60,000 nt of DNA, from assembly GCA_950295325.1 (NCBI GenBank), contig OX485806.1, positions 18,044,001-18,104,000 on the forward strand, read 5' to 3'. A program made the translations under genes and the position numbers. Below, piece by piece: positions 22,411-32,550 of this stretch. This DNA is from Polytrichum commune. Taxonomy: Eukaryota; Streptophyta; Polytrichopsida; Polytrichales; Polytrichaceae. The notes under the pieces were generated by a model. That model worked only from the letters and a program-made list of their open reading frames with translations, did not search any database and was not told the origin of the DNA. The stretch's first letter is position 1; every line of letters begins with the position of its first letter.

Positions 22411-22528
22411 GACGGTTGCATACACAAATCACATTGTTCTTCCCGAAGCACTCGAGAAGTGGTCATTGACAACCTTCCAAAAGCTCTTGCCACGCCACAT
22501 TGAAATCATCGAGACGATCGATGAGCAG
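22411..22528 (+). pseudogene. Isolated exon of alpha-glucan (starch) phosphorylase
   Basis: The 118-bp block is preceded by a splice-acceptor-like CTTGTCACAG and followed by a donor-like GTGAGA. It encodes [19 protein letters not shown] and then a segment containing [16 protein letters not shown], a highly conserved stretch of plant plastidic and cytosolic glucan phosphorylases (glycogen phosphorylase family GT35). No other phosphorylase exon is seen on either side: a Myb-type transposon ORF lies upstream and a minisatellite downstream. The exon reads without a stop. I infer capture of a host gene fragment by the surrounding element rather than a working gene. Confidence 0.85.
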
Positions 22529-22554
22529 GTGAGAGGTACTTTCGGTTGGAATGA

Positions 22555-23660
22555 CAAAGTTCTATGTTGTGAATTTGTATTTAGGGATGAGGCACATGCC
22601 TCACCTTCCTTAAGAAATTTCAATTTTTCCTTAAGCTTCTATGTAGAGGTGAGGCACATGCCTCACCCTTATCTATCAAAGTTCTATGTTGTGAATTTTG
22701 TTTAGGGATGAGGCACATGCTTCACCCTTATTTAACAAAGTTCTATATTGTGAATTTTTGTTTTAGGGGTGAGGCACATGCCTCATCCTTATCTAACAAA
22801 GTTCTATGTTGTGAATTTGTGGTTTGGGGTGAGGCACATGCCTCACCTTCCTTAAGAAATTTCATTTTTTCCTTAAGCTTCTATGTAGAGGTGAAGCACA
22901 TGCCTCACCCTTATCAAACAAAGTTCTATGTTTTGAATTTGTTTTTTAGCGGTGAGGCACATGCCTCACCTTTATCTAACAAAGTTCTATGTTATGAATT
23001 TCTGTTTAGGGGTGAGGCACATGCCTCACCCTTATCAAATAAAGTTCTCTGTTTTGAATTTGTGTTTTAGGGGTGAGGCAAATGCCTCACCCTTATCGAA
23101 CAAAGTTCTATGTTGTGAATTTGTGTTTAGGGCTGAGGCACATGCCTCACCCTTATCAAACAAAGTTCTATGTTGTGAATTTGTGTTTTTGGGGTGAGGC
23201 ACATGCCTCGCCCTTATCTAACAAAGTTCTATGTTATGAATTTGTGTTTAGGGGTGAGGCACATGCTTCACCCTTATCAAATAAAGTTCTCTGTTTTGAA
23301 TTTGTATTTTAGGGGTGAGGCAAATGCCTCACCCTTATCGAACAAAGTTCTATGTTGTGAATTTGTGTTTAGGGTTGAGGCACATGCCTCACACTTATCT
23401 AACAAAGTTCTATGTTGTGAATTTGTGTTTTAGGGATGAGGCACATGCCTCACCCTCCTTAAATGCGATTTCATTTTTTCCTTAAGCTTGTGCTTAGAGG
23501 TGAGGCACATGCCTCATCACCCTTATCAAACAAAGTTCTATGTTGTGAATTTGTATTTTTGGGGTGATGCACATGCCTCACCTTCCTTAAGAAATTTGAA
23601 TTTTTCCTTATGCTTGTGCTTAGAGGTGAGGCACATGTGTCACCCTTACTAAGAAAATCG
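22555..23660 (+). repeat. Hairpin minisatellite, about 18 units of ~60 bp
   Basis: The common unit starts GTTCTATGTTGTGAATTTGT, continues with GTTTAGG and the inverted repeat GGTGAGGCACATGCCTCACC, and ends CTTATCAAACAAA. The core is a 9-bp perfect stem with a 2-base centre. A second unit type (with CTTAAGAAATTT and CCTTAAGCTTCTATGTAGA) keeps the same hairpin. Centres lie near 22590, 22650, 22770, 22830, 22953, 23012, 23133, 23195, 23376, 23436, 23502 and others. Because the period is 20 codons, several frames stay open ([11 protein letters not shown] repeats); these are not genes. The array ends just before the ParB-like reading frame. Confidence 0.9.
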
Positions 23661-23763
23661 AATGTTGTTGTGATTGTATAAAATGTAATATGTTTAGAGG
23701 ATATTTTTATGTCTTTAAAATGGTTTATGTGTGCTTGTAGGAAGTGAGGTTGGAGGTGATATC

Positions 23764-26700
23764 ATGTGGGACAAGGGGGGTGGGCCTTCCAGGGCCCCCC
23801 CGAATAAACATTTGAAGCCTTCGAATGCTTTTAAAGATTATGGATGGTTTCTGACACGCGACGACAAGCATGTGGTCCTAAAGATTTCTACTTATCCCTG
23901 GATGGAAAACAAAGTATGGTGTTCTAAAGCATGGGCCAAAGGAGAAATTATTCAAAAAATTGTTACTCCTGCCTATACACATGATATGGATTATTGCGAG
24001 ATATTCGTTGTTTCAAAAGCCTCAAATGCAATTTCTTCTTATGTTTTGAAATGTGCCAACATCATTGGAGATGTTGTTGATCTTGATGGTATGAAAGTGG
24101 TTGGAATTCCCAAAGCTCGAAAGTGGTGGAAGAAATTGAGTGATTCAGAAAAACTTATTCGTACTTCTATGTTGGAAGTGTATCGTGGTCTAAGTCTACT
24201 TGAAGAGAAAAAATTGATCGAGTATATGGATTCTTATCAACGATCTCAAACAAGAATTATTGACAATCTTTCAGCTGAAACATACATGCATGAACCACAA
24301 GAACCATCAAAAGATTTGAGATGGCGTGGAGCATTATCATTTCCATATGAACGTGTTATGAATGTTGATTATCAACTTGAGCTTATTGTATGTTCTCAGG
24401 CACCTTCTCATCTTCGAGAGGGAGATACTAGATTTGAATTGACTGCAGAAGATTTGATATCTCCAACTCAAAAACCAAATGCTCAACATTCAAAAGGTAA
24501 AGGAAGAAAATTGGTGAGCTCACAGAATCAGTGTTCTTTAGAGGAGTCTTTCAATCCTCCAAGTCAAGATGAAATTGAAGAAGGATATGTCTATGGAAGA
24601 GATTTTTCTTTTATAGTGGACATGAATCATGTAAGGCCTCCTACTGATGGTTTTACTAACCAATGTGTTCTTAACATAGAGAACGCTAAAAAAATCTACA
24701 AGGCCTTGCGAGATAAGCATATTGTAGACTCTTCTTGGATTACATTACGTCCAATGTTTTATAAAGATCCAAATGGAGGTACAAGTGAAGCGAAATGATT
24801 CAAGGGTGTGGGGTGAAAGGACCGTTTTTTCCAATGCTTGGAGAGTATGCCTGGAGATTCTATAGAAGAGAAAAAACAATGTTTTTTCAACGGTATTATT
24901 TGGGAACCTGTTGATGGACAACATGTGGAACATGCGTGCAATATTTTGGCCAAGAATGATCTTTTATGTGGATCGTTTTCTCAAGCAGATTATGATAAGA
25001 TATTTTTGTGTCGACCCGCAACAATTGTGTTGTATGACAATGAAATTACATATCTTTTTTCATCAACAAGATTGAATGACATTACAATATAAAGGAAATA
25101 CCATAGTACAACGGGAGAAATGTTAGAAAAAACTAGAATATTGTGGGAAAGTCTTGGTCGACCTAATGCTGAAGATGAGAACCGTAAAAAATTCTTACGT
25201 TCTATGCCAAGCATTACAAGCACAAAGTTGGGGGATGGCAAAATTTCAATTTTGCAAATGAGAGAAAAATTTCGTGATTATACATCCATGGCTACACTTC
25301 CAGATACTTGTTGGCAGTCGTTAAAAGATATGTGCGATGCATATGACAATGGATTAATATTCAAATAAAAAAAACATAGAAGTGTGGAGCTTGGATCATC
25401 AATATCAAACAAAGGGAAGAAGATCAAAGATTCAATATCAGAGCGTTCACGTATGCTCATTGGTTGACTTCGCCCTTTACAAGGTCTTACAACAAATGAA
25501 CACATATTACTTTGTGAGCAGCTAACTTCAGACTCTGTGGATAAGGAGCAAGTATTGTGGTTTGATGGAAAAAAAAGTGAACCTGAATTGGCCCATTGGT
25601 GTGATGTTGCAAAACGTCGAGCAAGTATTCAGAATACATTCAAGTGGTTGGAATCTGGATGTCTTGATCCATTTCGTGAGAAAAAAAATTGGTTACAGAC
25701 AGATGTGGAAAGATTTGGTGGAAATGATGCACTAGACTATTTCGCCAAAGACATTCCAAAAGGTAATGAATTTTTGAAACGATGGAGCCACATCAATTCT
25801 CAAACAGCTTATGTTAAACAACATAAGCATGTTGATTTTATACCTCGTAATGTAATTGATCATCATCAACTTATTATAGAAGGTGGTTTGGGTTTTCTTT
25901 GCAATGGAAAAGTTATTCCTCGAAATGATGTTAGAAATTGGAAAATGAGTTTCAACTATGAAGGAACAAATTCTTTGGGATTTTCAACAGAAATTAAGAT
26001 TGGCGGTTCTGTTTTTAAGAATGATAGTGGTATTTTTGGAAGAAGTGCATTATGGGTTTTTGATTGTCGAAATGAACCTACAAATGGTTATTGGACACAG
26101 ACAGAATATGCATCAATTATGAAAAAATTGAATCGTGGATGGGAGATGTACAACGTTGGAATGTTATTTTTATGCTTCCCGTTGGAAAAAATGTGGAACA
26201 TATTCAAAATTTGATTGGTCTGAACAATATTCCTGAGTTTTTTATACACGTTGGGACATATATTTTTGGTCCCCAATTAGAGACTACAAGCTTTGTTGTG
26301 AAAGATGGACCAAAACGTATTGCTAAATTTTCTCCTATTGGGCAATTCATTATGATTTTACGACATCCCTCTAATACTTCTTTGGAAAATAATTTTGCCA
26401 ATGACAAGGGAACACCGCAAAGTATTCAGTCATACTATAGTGAGCCATCCAGTGGTTGGAATATGTTTTCAAAAAATCGAATGGCTCGTTGTCCAACAGT
26501 TGTTGACGAGTTGATAAATCATTTTTTTTCCTCAGATTGGATGTTAGTGATGGAAGGGTTTTCACATTTGATTGATAACGTTTGTGGTAGAGTTGAGCAA
26601 CTCATTTTCATGGAATCAAATTTGGACATAGAAGTTTGGCTTGAGAAATGGAAAAAACGTTATGTGGACAAAATTAGACAAGTTCTACTTGACAAAAATC

Positions 26701-27200
26701 CATTGTGATTGGATAAAGAAAAATTTCAAAATACTTCTGATGATGATGATGACAACGATAGCGATGATGAAGATGATGACAATGATGTTGATGATCATGG
26801 TGACAACGAATGTGAGGTGGGAAGAGATGAATCTTTTGTAAAGAAGCGTAAAAAACATGTTTCTACTCTTGAAGGTGACACTTCACAAAAAAAATAAAAA
26901 TCTAAAATTGCAACAGGTCAAGCAAACGAAGATGGATATTTTTGGAATGAAGGTGCAGAATTGTGGACTGATGGAAATATGAAGTTTTTTAGCCATGAGG
27001 CGATTCCTTCTGTAAATGCAGAAGATCATGTTAAATACAAATATGTTGAACAAAGTCTTGGACTCAATCATGATGAAGAACTTGAAGTAAATGCTAGTAT
27101 ACTTGGAACAACAGAGTTTGGAGAATATGCATTAGTACATCCAGATGTACGCAAAAATATGTTTTCTCTAGGTTTAGGTTTAGACTCTTTGGATGGTTAA
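23764..27200 (+). pseudogene. ParB/Srx-like protein with a methyltransferase-like C-terminal half (broken)
   Basis: This is a single intronless frame of about 1145 codons. It is interrupted by stops after 24795, near 24815, at 25090-25092, 25366-25368, near 25466, 26706-26708 and 26895-26897, and by one frameshift near 26150. An acceptor-like CTTGTAG lies at 23734-23740. Residues from about 24675 encode ENAKKIYKALRDKHIVDSSW, and further on IIWEPVDGQHVEHACNILAK and RPATIVLYDNE. That order matches ParB N-terminal domains (VDGQHR-like box). Downstream, DCRNEPTNGYWTQTEY (about 26060-26110) and CPTVVDELINHFFSSDW / VMEGFSHLID / FMESNLDIEVW (26490-26640) follow the order of beta-class DNA methyltransferase motifs IV and I, without a canonical DPPY or FxGxG. 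An acidic DDDDNDSDDEDDD tract and a basic KKRKKH follow. The ParB assignment is moderate, the methyltransferase assignment weak. Confidence 0.55.
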
Positions 27201-28090
27201 AACTATTTTAGTTCATATTTGTATTTTATTATATAGATATATATAGTTTGGAAAGAAAAATGTTTGTTATATTATATATTGTTATTTCAATATAAGATGA
27301 CACAAGTATGTCGTTATTTTCTTTGGAACCATCAATTTCAATATTATTACTTCTATGATGAAGCAAGTATTGTGTCACTTAGGTTCAATTTATTTTCATG
27401 TGTTTGGTCCAAGGGTGAGGTATATGTGTCGCACTGTTCATTAGGTTCATAAATAATGTATTTTAAGCTATATACAAACGGGTGTGTTTTATTCCCGTGA
27501 TTTATTTCATAACGTAATTTTTTTTACTAAAAAAGTTAAACACAATATATATATATATATAATGGTCATATAGTGTATTAGCCTTGTCTTGGAAATATTT
27601 GAAACTAATAATATTTGAAAGTATTTGTGTCAAAGTATGAATTTATTATGCAATCATTCTAAAAGTTGAGAATAAAATATTAAAAAATAATCCCCCAAAA
27701 AAATGCACATGCTTATGTGCACTTTTAACGAAACCGGTGTTATGTTGGAAATATTTTTACATATGTTGAAGGTCTTATGGGTTCTGGAGGATTTGTATTC
27801 TCCTAATTGCTGCTGGTGTTTGTGGGATACTCTCAGAAGGGGGTTTGGTCGTGTATCGAGCACAATAAACCGCCACTGAAATTCAATTATTGCATGTGCA
27901 GTTCATGAAATTCATCTCAACCAAGGTAGACAAGACATAGTTGGAAGCCAAGATTGCAAGCATGAGGATTCTTGAGAATGTCAACCTTCCAACATCAATT
28001 CAGTCTATGATCCCACCCAAACTTGTGGTGAAGAAGGAGAAGGTGTAGAAAATTGCAGTCACGGATACTATCGCTGTAGCTGCACCCCAT
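27201..28090. other. AT-rich interval downstream of the ParB-like frame
   Basis: No gene recognised. It has TATA runs at 27233-27243 and 27547-27560. One isolated, decayed copy of the hairpin repeat (GGTGAGGTATATGTGTCGC) lies near 27415-27433, so the minisatellite motif flanks the ParB-like frame on both sides. Confidence 0.4.
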
Positions 28091-28091
28091 G

Positions 28092-28497
28092 TCACCGAAC
28101 CCGCAGCTTCTTGGTGATCGCATTGTTTATCGCAACATTTAACCACCTCTGGACCCTGTTGGTCTTAATTGAATTAGCAAAAACACTCAGTTTCTTTGTT
28201 ACGACGTTTGCTTCCACTATGCCACCGAGTCGGAGAAGAAATGGCAGATAACCCAAATACCTGATCCCGCACTGCACCTCCGACATCGCAACCACCTGCC
28301 AATGATCGTTGAGTTGCCGTTTCGCGGCCTCGTCCACGCACTCCCCGGCTGCGCCCGACGCTTGCGGGATCTCCTCCGCGACCGCGCCCACATCCCGTCA
28401 TCTCCGCCCTACAGAACCGCTCTTGATTCCCAAAAGTGGCACGATTCACTGAATCGCAAGTGGAGGAGGCCCCGGAATGTGGGCGCAGCAAGAGCAA
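28092..28497 (-). pseudogene. Unrecognised minus-strand ORF in a GC-rich patch, possible captured host fragment
   Basis: The frame 28092-28391 encodes a protein with RYLGYLPFLLRLGGIV and later VQRWLNVAINNAITKKLRV. After one base shift near 28100 the minus strand continues as a hydrophobic segment (ATAIVSVTAIFYTFSFFTTSLGG) ending near 27998, so a membrane protein is likely. The upstream part is rich in Ala, Glu and Arg, and the alternative frame (28174-28497) is Gly/Arg-rich. The GC content is much higher than in the surroundings. I do not recognise the family. Its place just inside the right terminus of the 12.6-kb element suggests a captured gene piece. Confidence 0.4.
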
Positions 28498-28652
28498 CGC
28501 TCACCCGCGAGGATAGTGAGTGGAGCCGGAAGTTTGAAGAGCCCTGGCAATCAAGGCCTCGGTGTTGGGGAGGGGTGGGGCAGGTTTTTCTCCAAGGCCG
28601 CGTTAAAGGGCTTGCCAAGTCCCTTTAACGTGGCAGGGTGGAGATGCTCTTA

Positions 28653-30725
28653 TGGATGGCGGTATCGAATTGTCTCAATTCTTGCATTTCCATTCTTGAT
28701 CAATAAAAATCTTTTTGGCAAAGACTGTGCCAAATTTGTATTGAATGCCCCTCCAATGAATACCTTTGATTTTTATTTTTTGTCTTGGTTTTCTTGTCAC
28801 GCTTTAAAATATGGGGTTCACAAAAACAAAAACAAAACAAAACAAAATACAAAAATACAAATGCGCCCCCTACAGCTGCTGTTGCCGGTTGGGGAGGGGG
28901 AATACCTGGGGGGTAGGATGGAGGTATACTAGGAGGGCTAGGGGTAGGTGGTTAGCCCTGGCTAGGGGGTAGCCTACCTCGGGGGCTTAGGAGGAGGGGA
29001 GAATGTACTGAGGGGTACTAGGGAGGAAGGGAAGAGGATGGAGGGTGGAGGCAAGGGAAAAAGAGGGGGGGGGGGAGAGCAGAAGGGAGGCAGGGGGGAG
29101 GCCCGCCACCGGTCGCCATGGCGTGCTGCCGAATCCTAGTAGAGGAGCCAGCCAGGGGCTTCGGCTCCCGGAGTTGGCTCCTTCGCTCTCCTCCCAATTT
29201 TAATTTTTATAAAGAATAAATTAAATGAATTTGTACTTGAATGAGAATCAATAATGTTTTTCACAACCTCAATGATGTGAATTCGAGATTGCAAGCGAAC
29301 CAATGATAAGAAATTTCACGGACAACTCAAGAATTTATCACCAAAATTCACCTTGATATGTCATTCACAAGCAAGCATTCTTTTTCTTATTGCTCCACAA
29401 ATCCGCGGTGTTCTTCGCTCCAACATTCCGCAACTTCGTCACTCCTTGTCCTTACGCCCTTCCTTGCGCGTCATATCTCAAGAATGAAGAAGAAAAGAGG
29501 AAAAATGAAGGATTCTTGCCAAGTGAGAAGGAAGATAGTCAAACCCTTGTAAGAGTTCTAAATCTCTCTTCAAATGCACATAATGAATCAAGTTATCTCT
29601 CATTCTACCACATGAGAATCCAATAGTATAAGTATCCAGAGAAGAACTCAATATTTATTGAAAAAACATGTAATTTTCACCTCATACAAGCTCTCTCCAC
29701 ACACTCACTTATAAGGCTTTATTTAGCAAAAATGCCAAGCCAAGGAGGAGGCTCCTCACTTAGGAGCATCTCTTCAACTTCAAATATTCATCCATCCAAG
29801 TTTAAATGGATGAACTTCCATGAATAAGGTGCGGCCGCCAACGCCGCATACCATGACAGGCCGGTTGGCAAAGCCACCTCACCCATATAAGCCTCTAGGA
29901 CTTTGAACAGGGGCCGTATCCCACCGTCAAGAAACATTTTGTCTCCCTCCTAAGGGTTGGGACCAAGTAGACATTTTTCCTTAGTTCCTGGGGCTATAAG
30001 CCCCTAGCAGCTTCATACCATCATAACGTCTTCCAATAATCTCTGATGCTATCAAATGACCACTCTATCGGCATTTATTCTTTGCGTAGATGCCGTCGGA
30101 CGCCTCACTTGTCCCATTCAAGCAAGTAGTGAGGAAGTTATGGTTGTTCATACCTAGGTAGTCCCGGACGCCACTCCTAGGTCACTACTGGCCCAAGGCG
30201 TTGCCCCATGACATCACTCCACTCAAATTGCCATATCTCCTAGCTCACACCTCTGATTGAGGTGTCATAGAGGATATGTGATGTATCAAATATATCAAAC
30301 TTCACAAAAGTGAATGTTATGTTGATATTCCCATAACATATACAATATATGTGACATTGTGTGATATTTTGAAACCATATATAGAGCACAAAGATACAAA
30401 TTATAAAGGAGCATTATCAATACAAAAGTAGTAACACTGGTAATCTGGAATATGGCATTTGGCCAAAGTTATCATAATGTTGGAAACGAATTTTTAGTGG
30501 GAAGAACAACCATTTTCAACTATACAAGATTGGTTTGTAAGGCATTGGTTGGTAAGGACAACTTGTATTCTAGATACATTATTATTCTAAGTGGTGCAAT
30601 ATTATAACAAATAATGCAAGGTTTTATTTGTTAATATCACCAAACTTCTTCCAGGTGCAAACATACACACATCTAAGAAATTTTTATCATGATCACAAAT
30701 TCTTTCTAACAATATAGTATGTGCA
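28653..30725. other. Intergenic DNA with a G-rich tract
   Basis: From about 28880 to 29110 the + strand is strongly G-rich (many GGGG runs, including thirteen G in a row near 29066-29078), with quadruplex potential. The remainder, including frames at 29358-29626 and the phrase GGGCTATAAGCCCC near 29991-30004, has no recognised gene. It could contain LTR-type sequence but no ends were found. Confidence 0.4.
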
Positions 30726-31180
30726 TCATGTCGACACCAAATAATCAACAAGCGTATATGCACGATTGGGTTTGTTTACTGTCTTGATCCGAGTGTCATC
30801 TAGAGTTTCACACATTTGAAGAATTATGGTGATATTAAAAACATATTGCATTATTTTTAGTGTTATTGCACCACTTGGATTTATAATGGATCTAGAATAC
30901 AATTTGTCCTTGTCACCCGATGCCTTACATACCAATTTTGTATTTTTGAAAACAATTGTTCTTTCCATTCTAAAGTCGTTTTCAACATTACGATCATTTT
31001 GGCTAGCTTCCAGAACACTAATGCTACTGTTTTTTGTATTGACAATGTTCTTTTATAATTTGAATCTCTATGCTCCATATATGGTTTCAGAATATCACAC
31101 AATTTCTCATATGTCGTGCAAGTTATGCAAAAATCAACATAAAACTTGTTGTCGCAAAGTTTAGCATCTTGCACCACCAT
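30726..31180 (-). pseudogene. ALP1/HARBI1-like transposase, N-terminal piece (inverted)
   Basis: The minus-strand frame 30881-31180 encodes NKFYVDFCITCTTYEKLCDIL then LSIQKTVALVFWKLA, matching the N-terminal helices of ALP1/HARBI1-like transposases (pattern: F..F.M....F..LC..L, then K.VA...W.LA). The overlapping frame 30726-30968 continues in another phase. It differs in sequence from the PIF transposase at 16608-20196. Its C-terminal partner lies on the opposite strand immediately to the right, so the gene has been rearranged. Confidence 0.6.
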
Positions 31181-31194
31181 TCTTGGAGATCAAA

Positions 31195-31534
31195 CATGGG
31201 GGATGAAGATAATTTTTATCAATGTTTACAACGTGGAAGGGTTAAAATTGAAAATGCATTAGGAATTAAAAAAAACCGATGGAGTGTACTAAGGGCATTA
31301 AATTCTAATGTCAAAGATAAATGAATAACTACAGTTGCATGTTGTGTGTTATACAATTTTTGCGGATACAACAATGATAGAAGACTTAGAAATCTGACAT
31401 CCGACAACACCGATGACAATAATGTGCAACCAACTCTCCAAACAAGATGTTTATTAGAAGCGACATCAGAACGTGAAGGGACATTGAATAGAGATGTTGT
31501 TTCAATACTAGTTAGAGAATGTGAAATTAAATGA
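31195..31534 (+). pseudogene. ALP1/HARBI1-like transposase, C-terminal piece
   Basis: The frame encodes LQRGRVKIENALGIKKNRW, VLRALNSNVKDK and, after a stop at 31321-31323, ITTVACCVLYNFCGY. This corresponds to the region around the catalytic Glu of Harbinger transposases (RxxIExAFGxLKxRW...I..CCxLHNF). The upstream catalytic region is absent in this orientation. It is the remnant of a second, distinct PIF/Harbinger lineage. Confidence 0.7.
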
Positions 31535-31539
31535 GGCAA

Positions 31540-32280
31540 GAAATTAAATTTGTAGATGTAGAGTATGTTTACATATTTTTGTTGGGCAAAGTAGGTGAGT
31601 AGTTCTAGTTGGTACGAAAGGGTTGGTTTTCTTAATCTTATATACACTTATATATTCATTAATATATGATAAATTAGATTATAAATATATATTAATTCAC
31701 TTATATATTAATTTATACATTCACCAATATATATTATCATGTAATTTATTAATTATACTAATTTTTGCATGCTATAACTATTTTAAGTGTAGGACAACGG
31801 CCCTCAATCCCTGCCACATGCCCAGTTGGAGAGCATGCTAGTGTGGGGCCACATCGGGCCAACCCAACCTGTTGTTCCCCATGATGAAGACCTAGTTGGG
31901 CCAAGACCAACCGGTATGGCTAGGGTTTAAGTGTATGTGTAGTCTCGAAGGGGGCATTACAATCCTAAAGCATACATATCAATATAAGACACAATCTCCT
32001 AAAAGTTTGTGGGTATGTTTGTATACGAACATACAATTTTACGAGCCATCCTCTTAAGAGTGGAGATACATGTTTTGTTGTTTTGTTGGATGTTGCAATC
32101 CCAACCGCTCTTATCAAGAAAAGAAAAGAAAAAGTAACGCTAGTATATGATACCAGCGTGAATGCGAGCCCGTTAGCCATGCACTGATCACGGTATTCCG
32201 TGATGCAGTGTGTGGTTTTATGCCTCCTGTGGGGAGGTGGGCTCTGGGGTTTTAATACAAACAAGCTATCTTTAATTAGG
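31540..32280. other. Unassigned, AT-rich then mixed sequence
   Basis: It includes imperfect TATTAATATATAA-type repeats at 31640-31760. No gene or convincing transposon end was found. It borders the 3' end of LINE copy B, whose exact boundary is not resolved. Confidence 0.3.
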
Positions 32281-32550
32281 AGGGGGTACGGGTTTTTGTT
32301 TGTTGTCTAGTTTTCTTTTATTTAGTACTAAGTAGGTAAGGTATTTGATGGCGTTTTGGTGTATGTCTTTCATCAATTTTTTGATGTTTGATTTTGGGAT
32401 GCTTATTTTTGTGAGATTTTCAATGGAGTGTTCGTGTATGGCTCCTCTTACTCCTGCCGTGATGGTTATGAGGGGGTTGGTTTTCCAACCGTTGTTTTGG
32501 ATGATGTGATTTAGTGGGTCATATTTGGCATGTTTGTGTGTGATGGCTTG

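Larger units (their letters stand above)
16078..28649. mobile_element. PIF/Harbinger-type element with cargo (12.6 kb)
   Basis: The left terminus GAGCATCTCCACCCT (16078-16092) is a perfect inverted match of 28635-28649. Both are flanked outside by TTA (16075-16077 and 28650-28652), the PIF/Harbinger target duplication. The match continues imperfectly inward: GGCTCTTCAA occurs about 110 bp inside the left end, and its complement about 106 bp inside the right end. Inside lie a Harbinger DDE transposase, a convergent Myb/SANT-type ORF, an isolated glucan phosphorylase exon, a hairpin minisatellite and a long ParB-like reading frame. A pairing of ends from two related but separate elements cannot be excluded without other copies. 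Confidence 0.65.

Noticed and set aside
22708-23433. Several overlapping long frames with repeated [14 protein letters not shown] segments
   Set aside because: The 60-bp period is a multiple of three, so frames stay open by repetition. They start at arbitrary repeats and have no domain.
22555-23660. CRISPR-like array
   Set aside because: The whole unit repeats, including the would-be spacer; there is no cas gene and the genome is eukaryotic.
23731-23763. Start of the ParB-like protein at 23731
   Set aside because: That codon is GTG and lies within an acceptor-like CTTGTAG. The first in-frame ATG is at 23764.
24838-26897. Five separate small genes in the ParB-like region
   Set aside because: The first stretches share one reading frame, separated only by single stops. 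One frameshift near 26150 joins the rest, so they are pieces of one broken gene.
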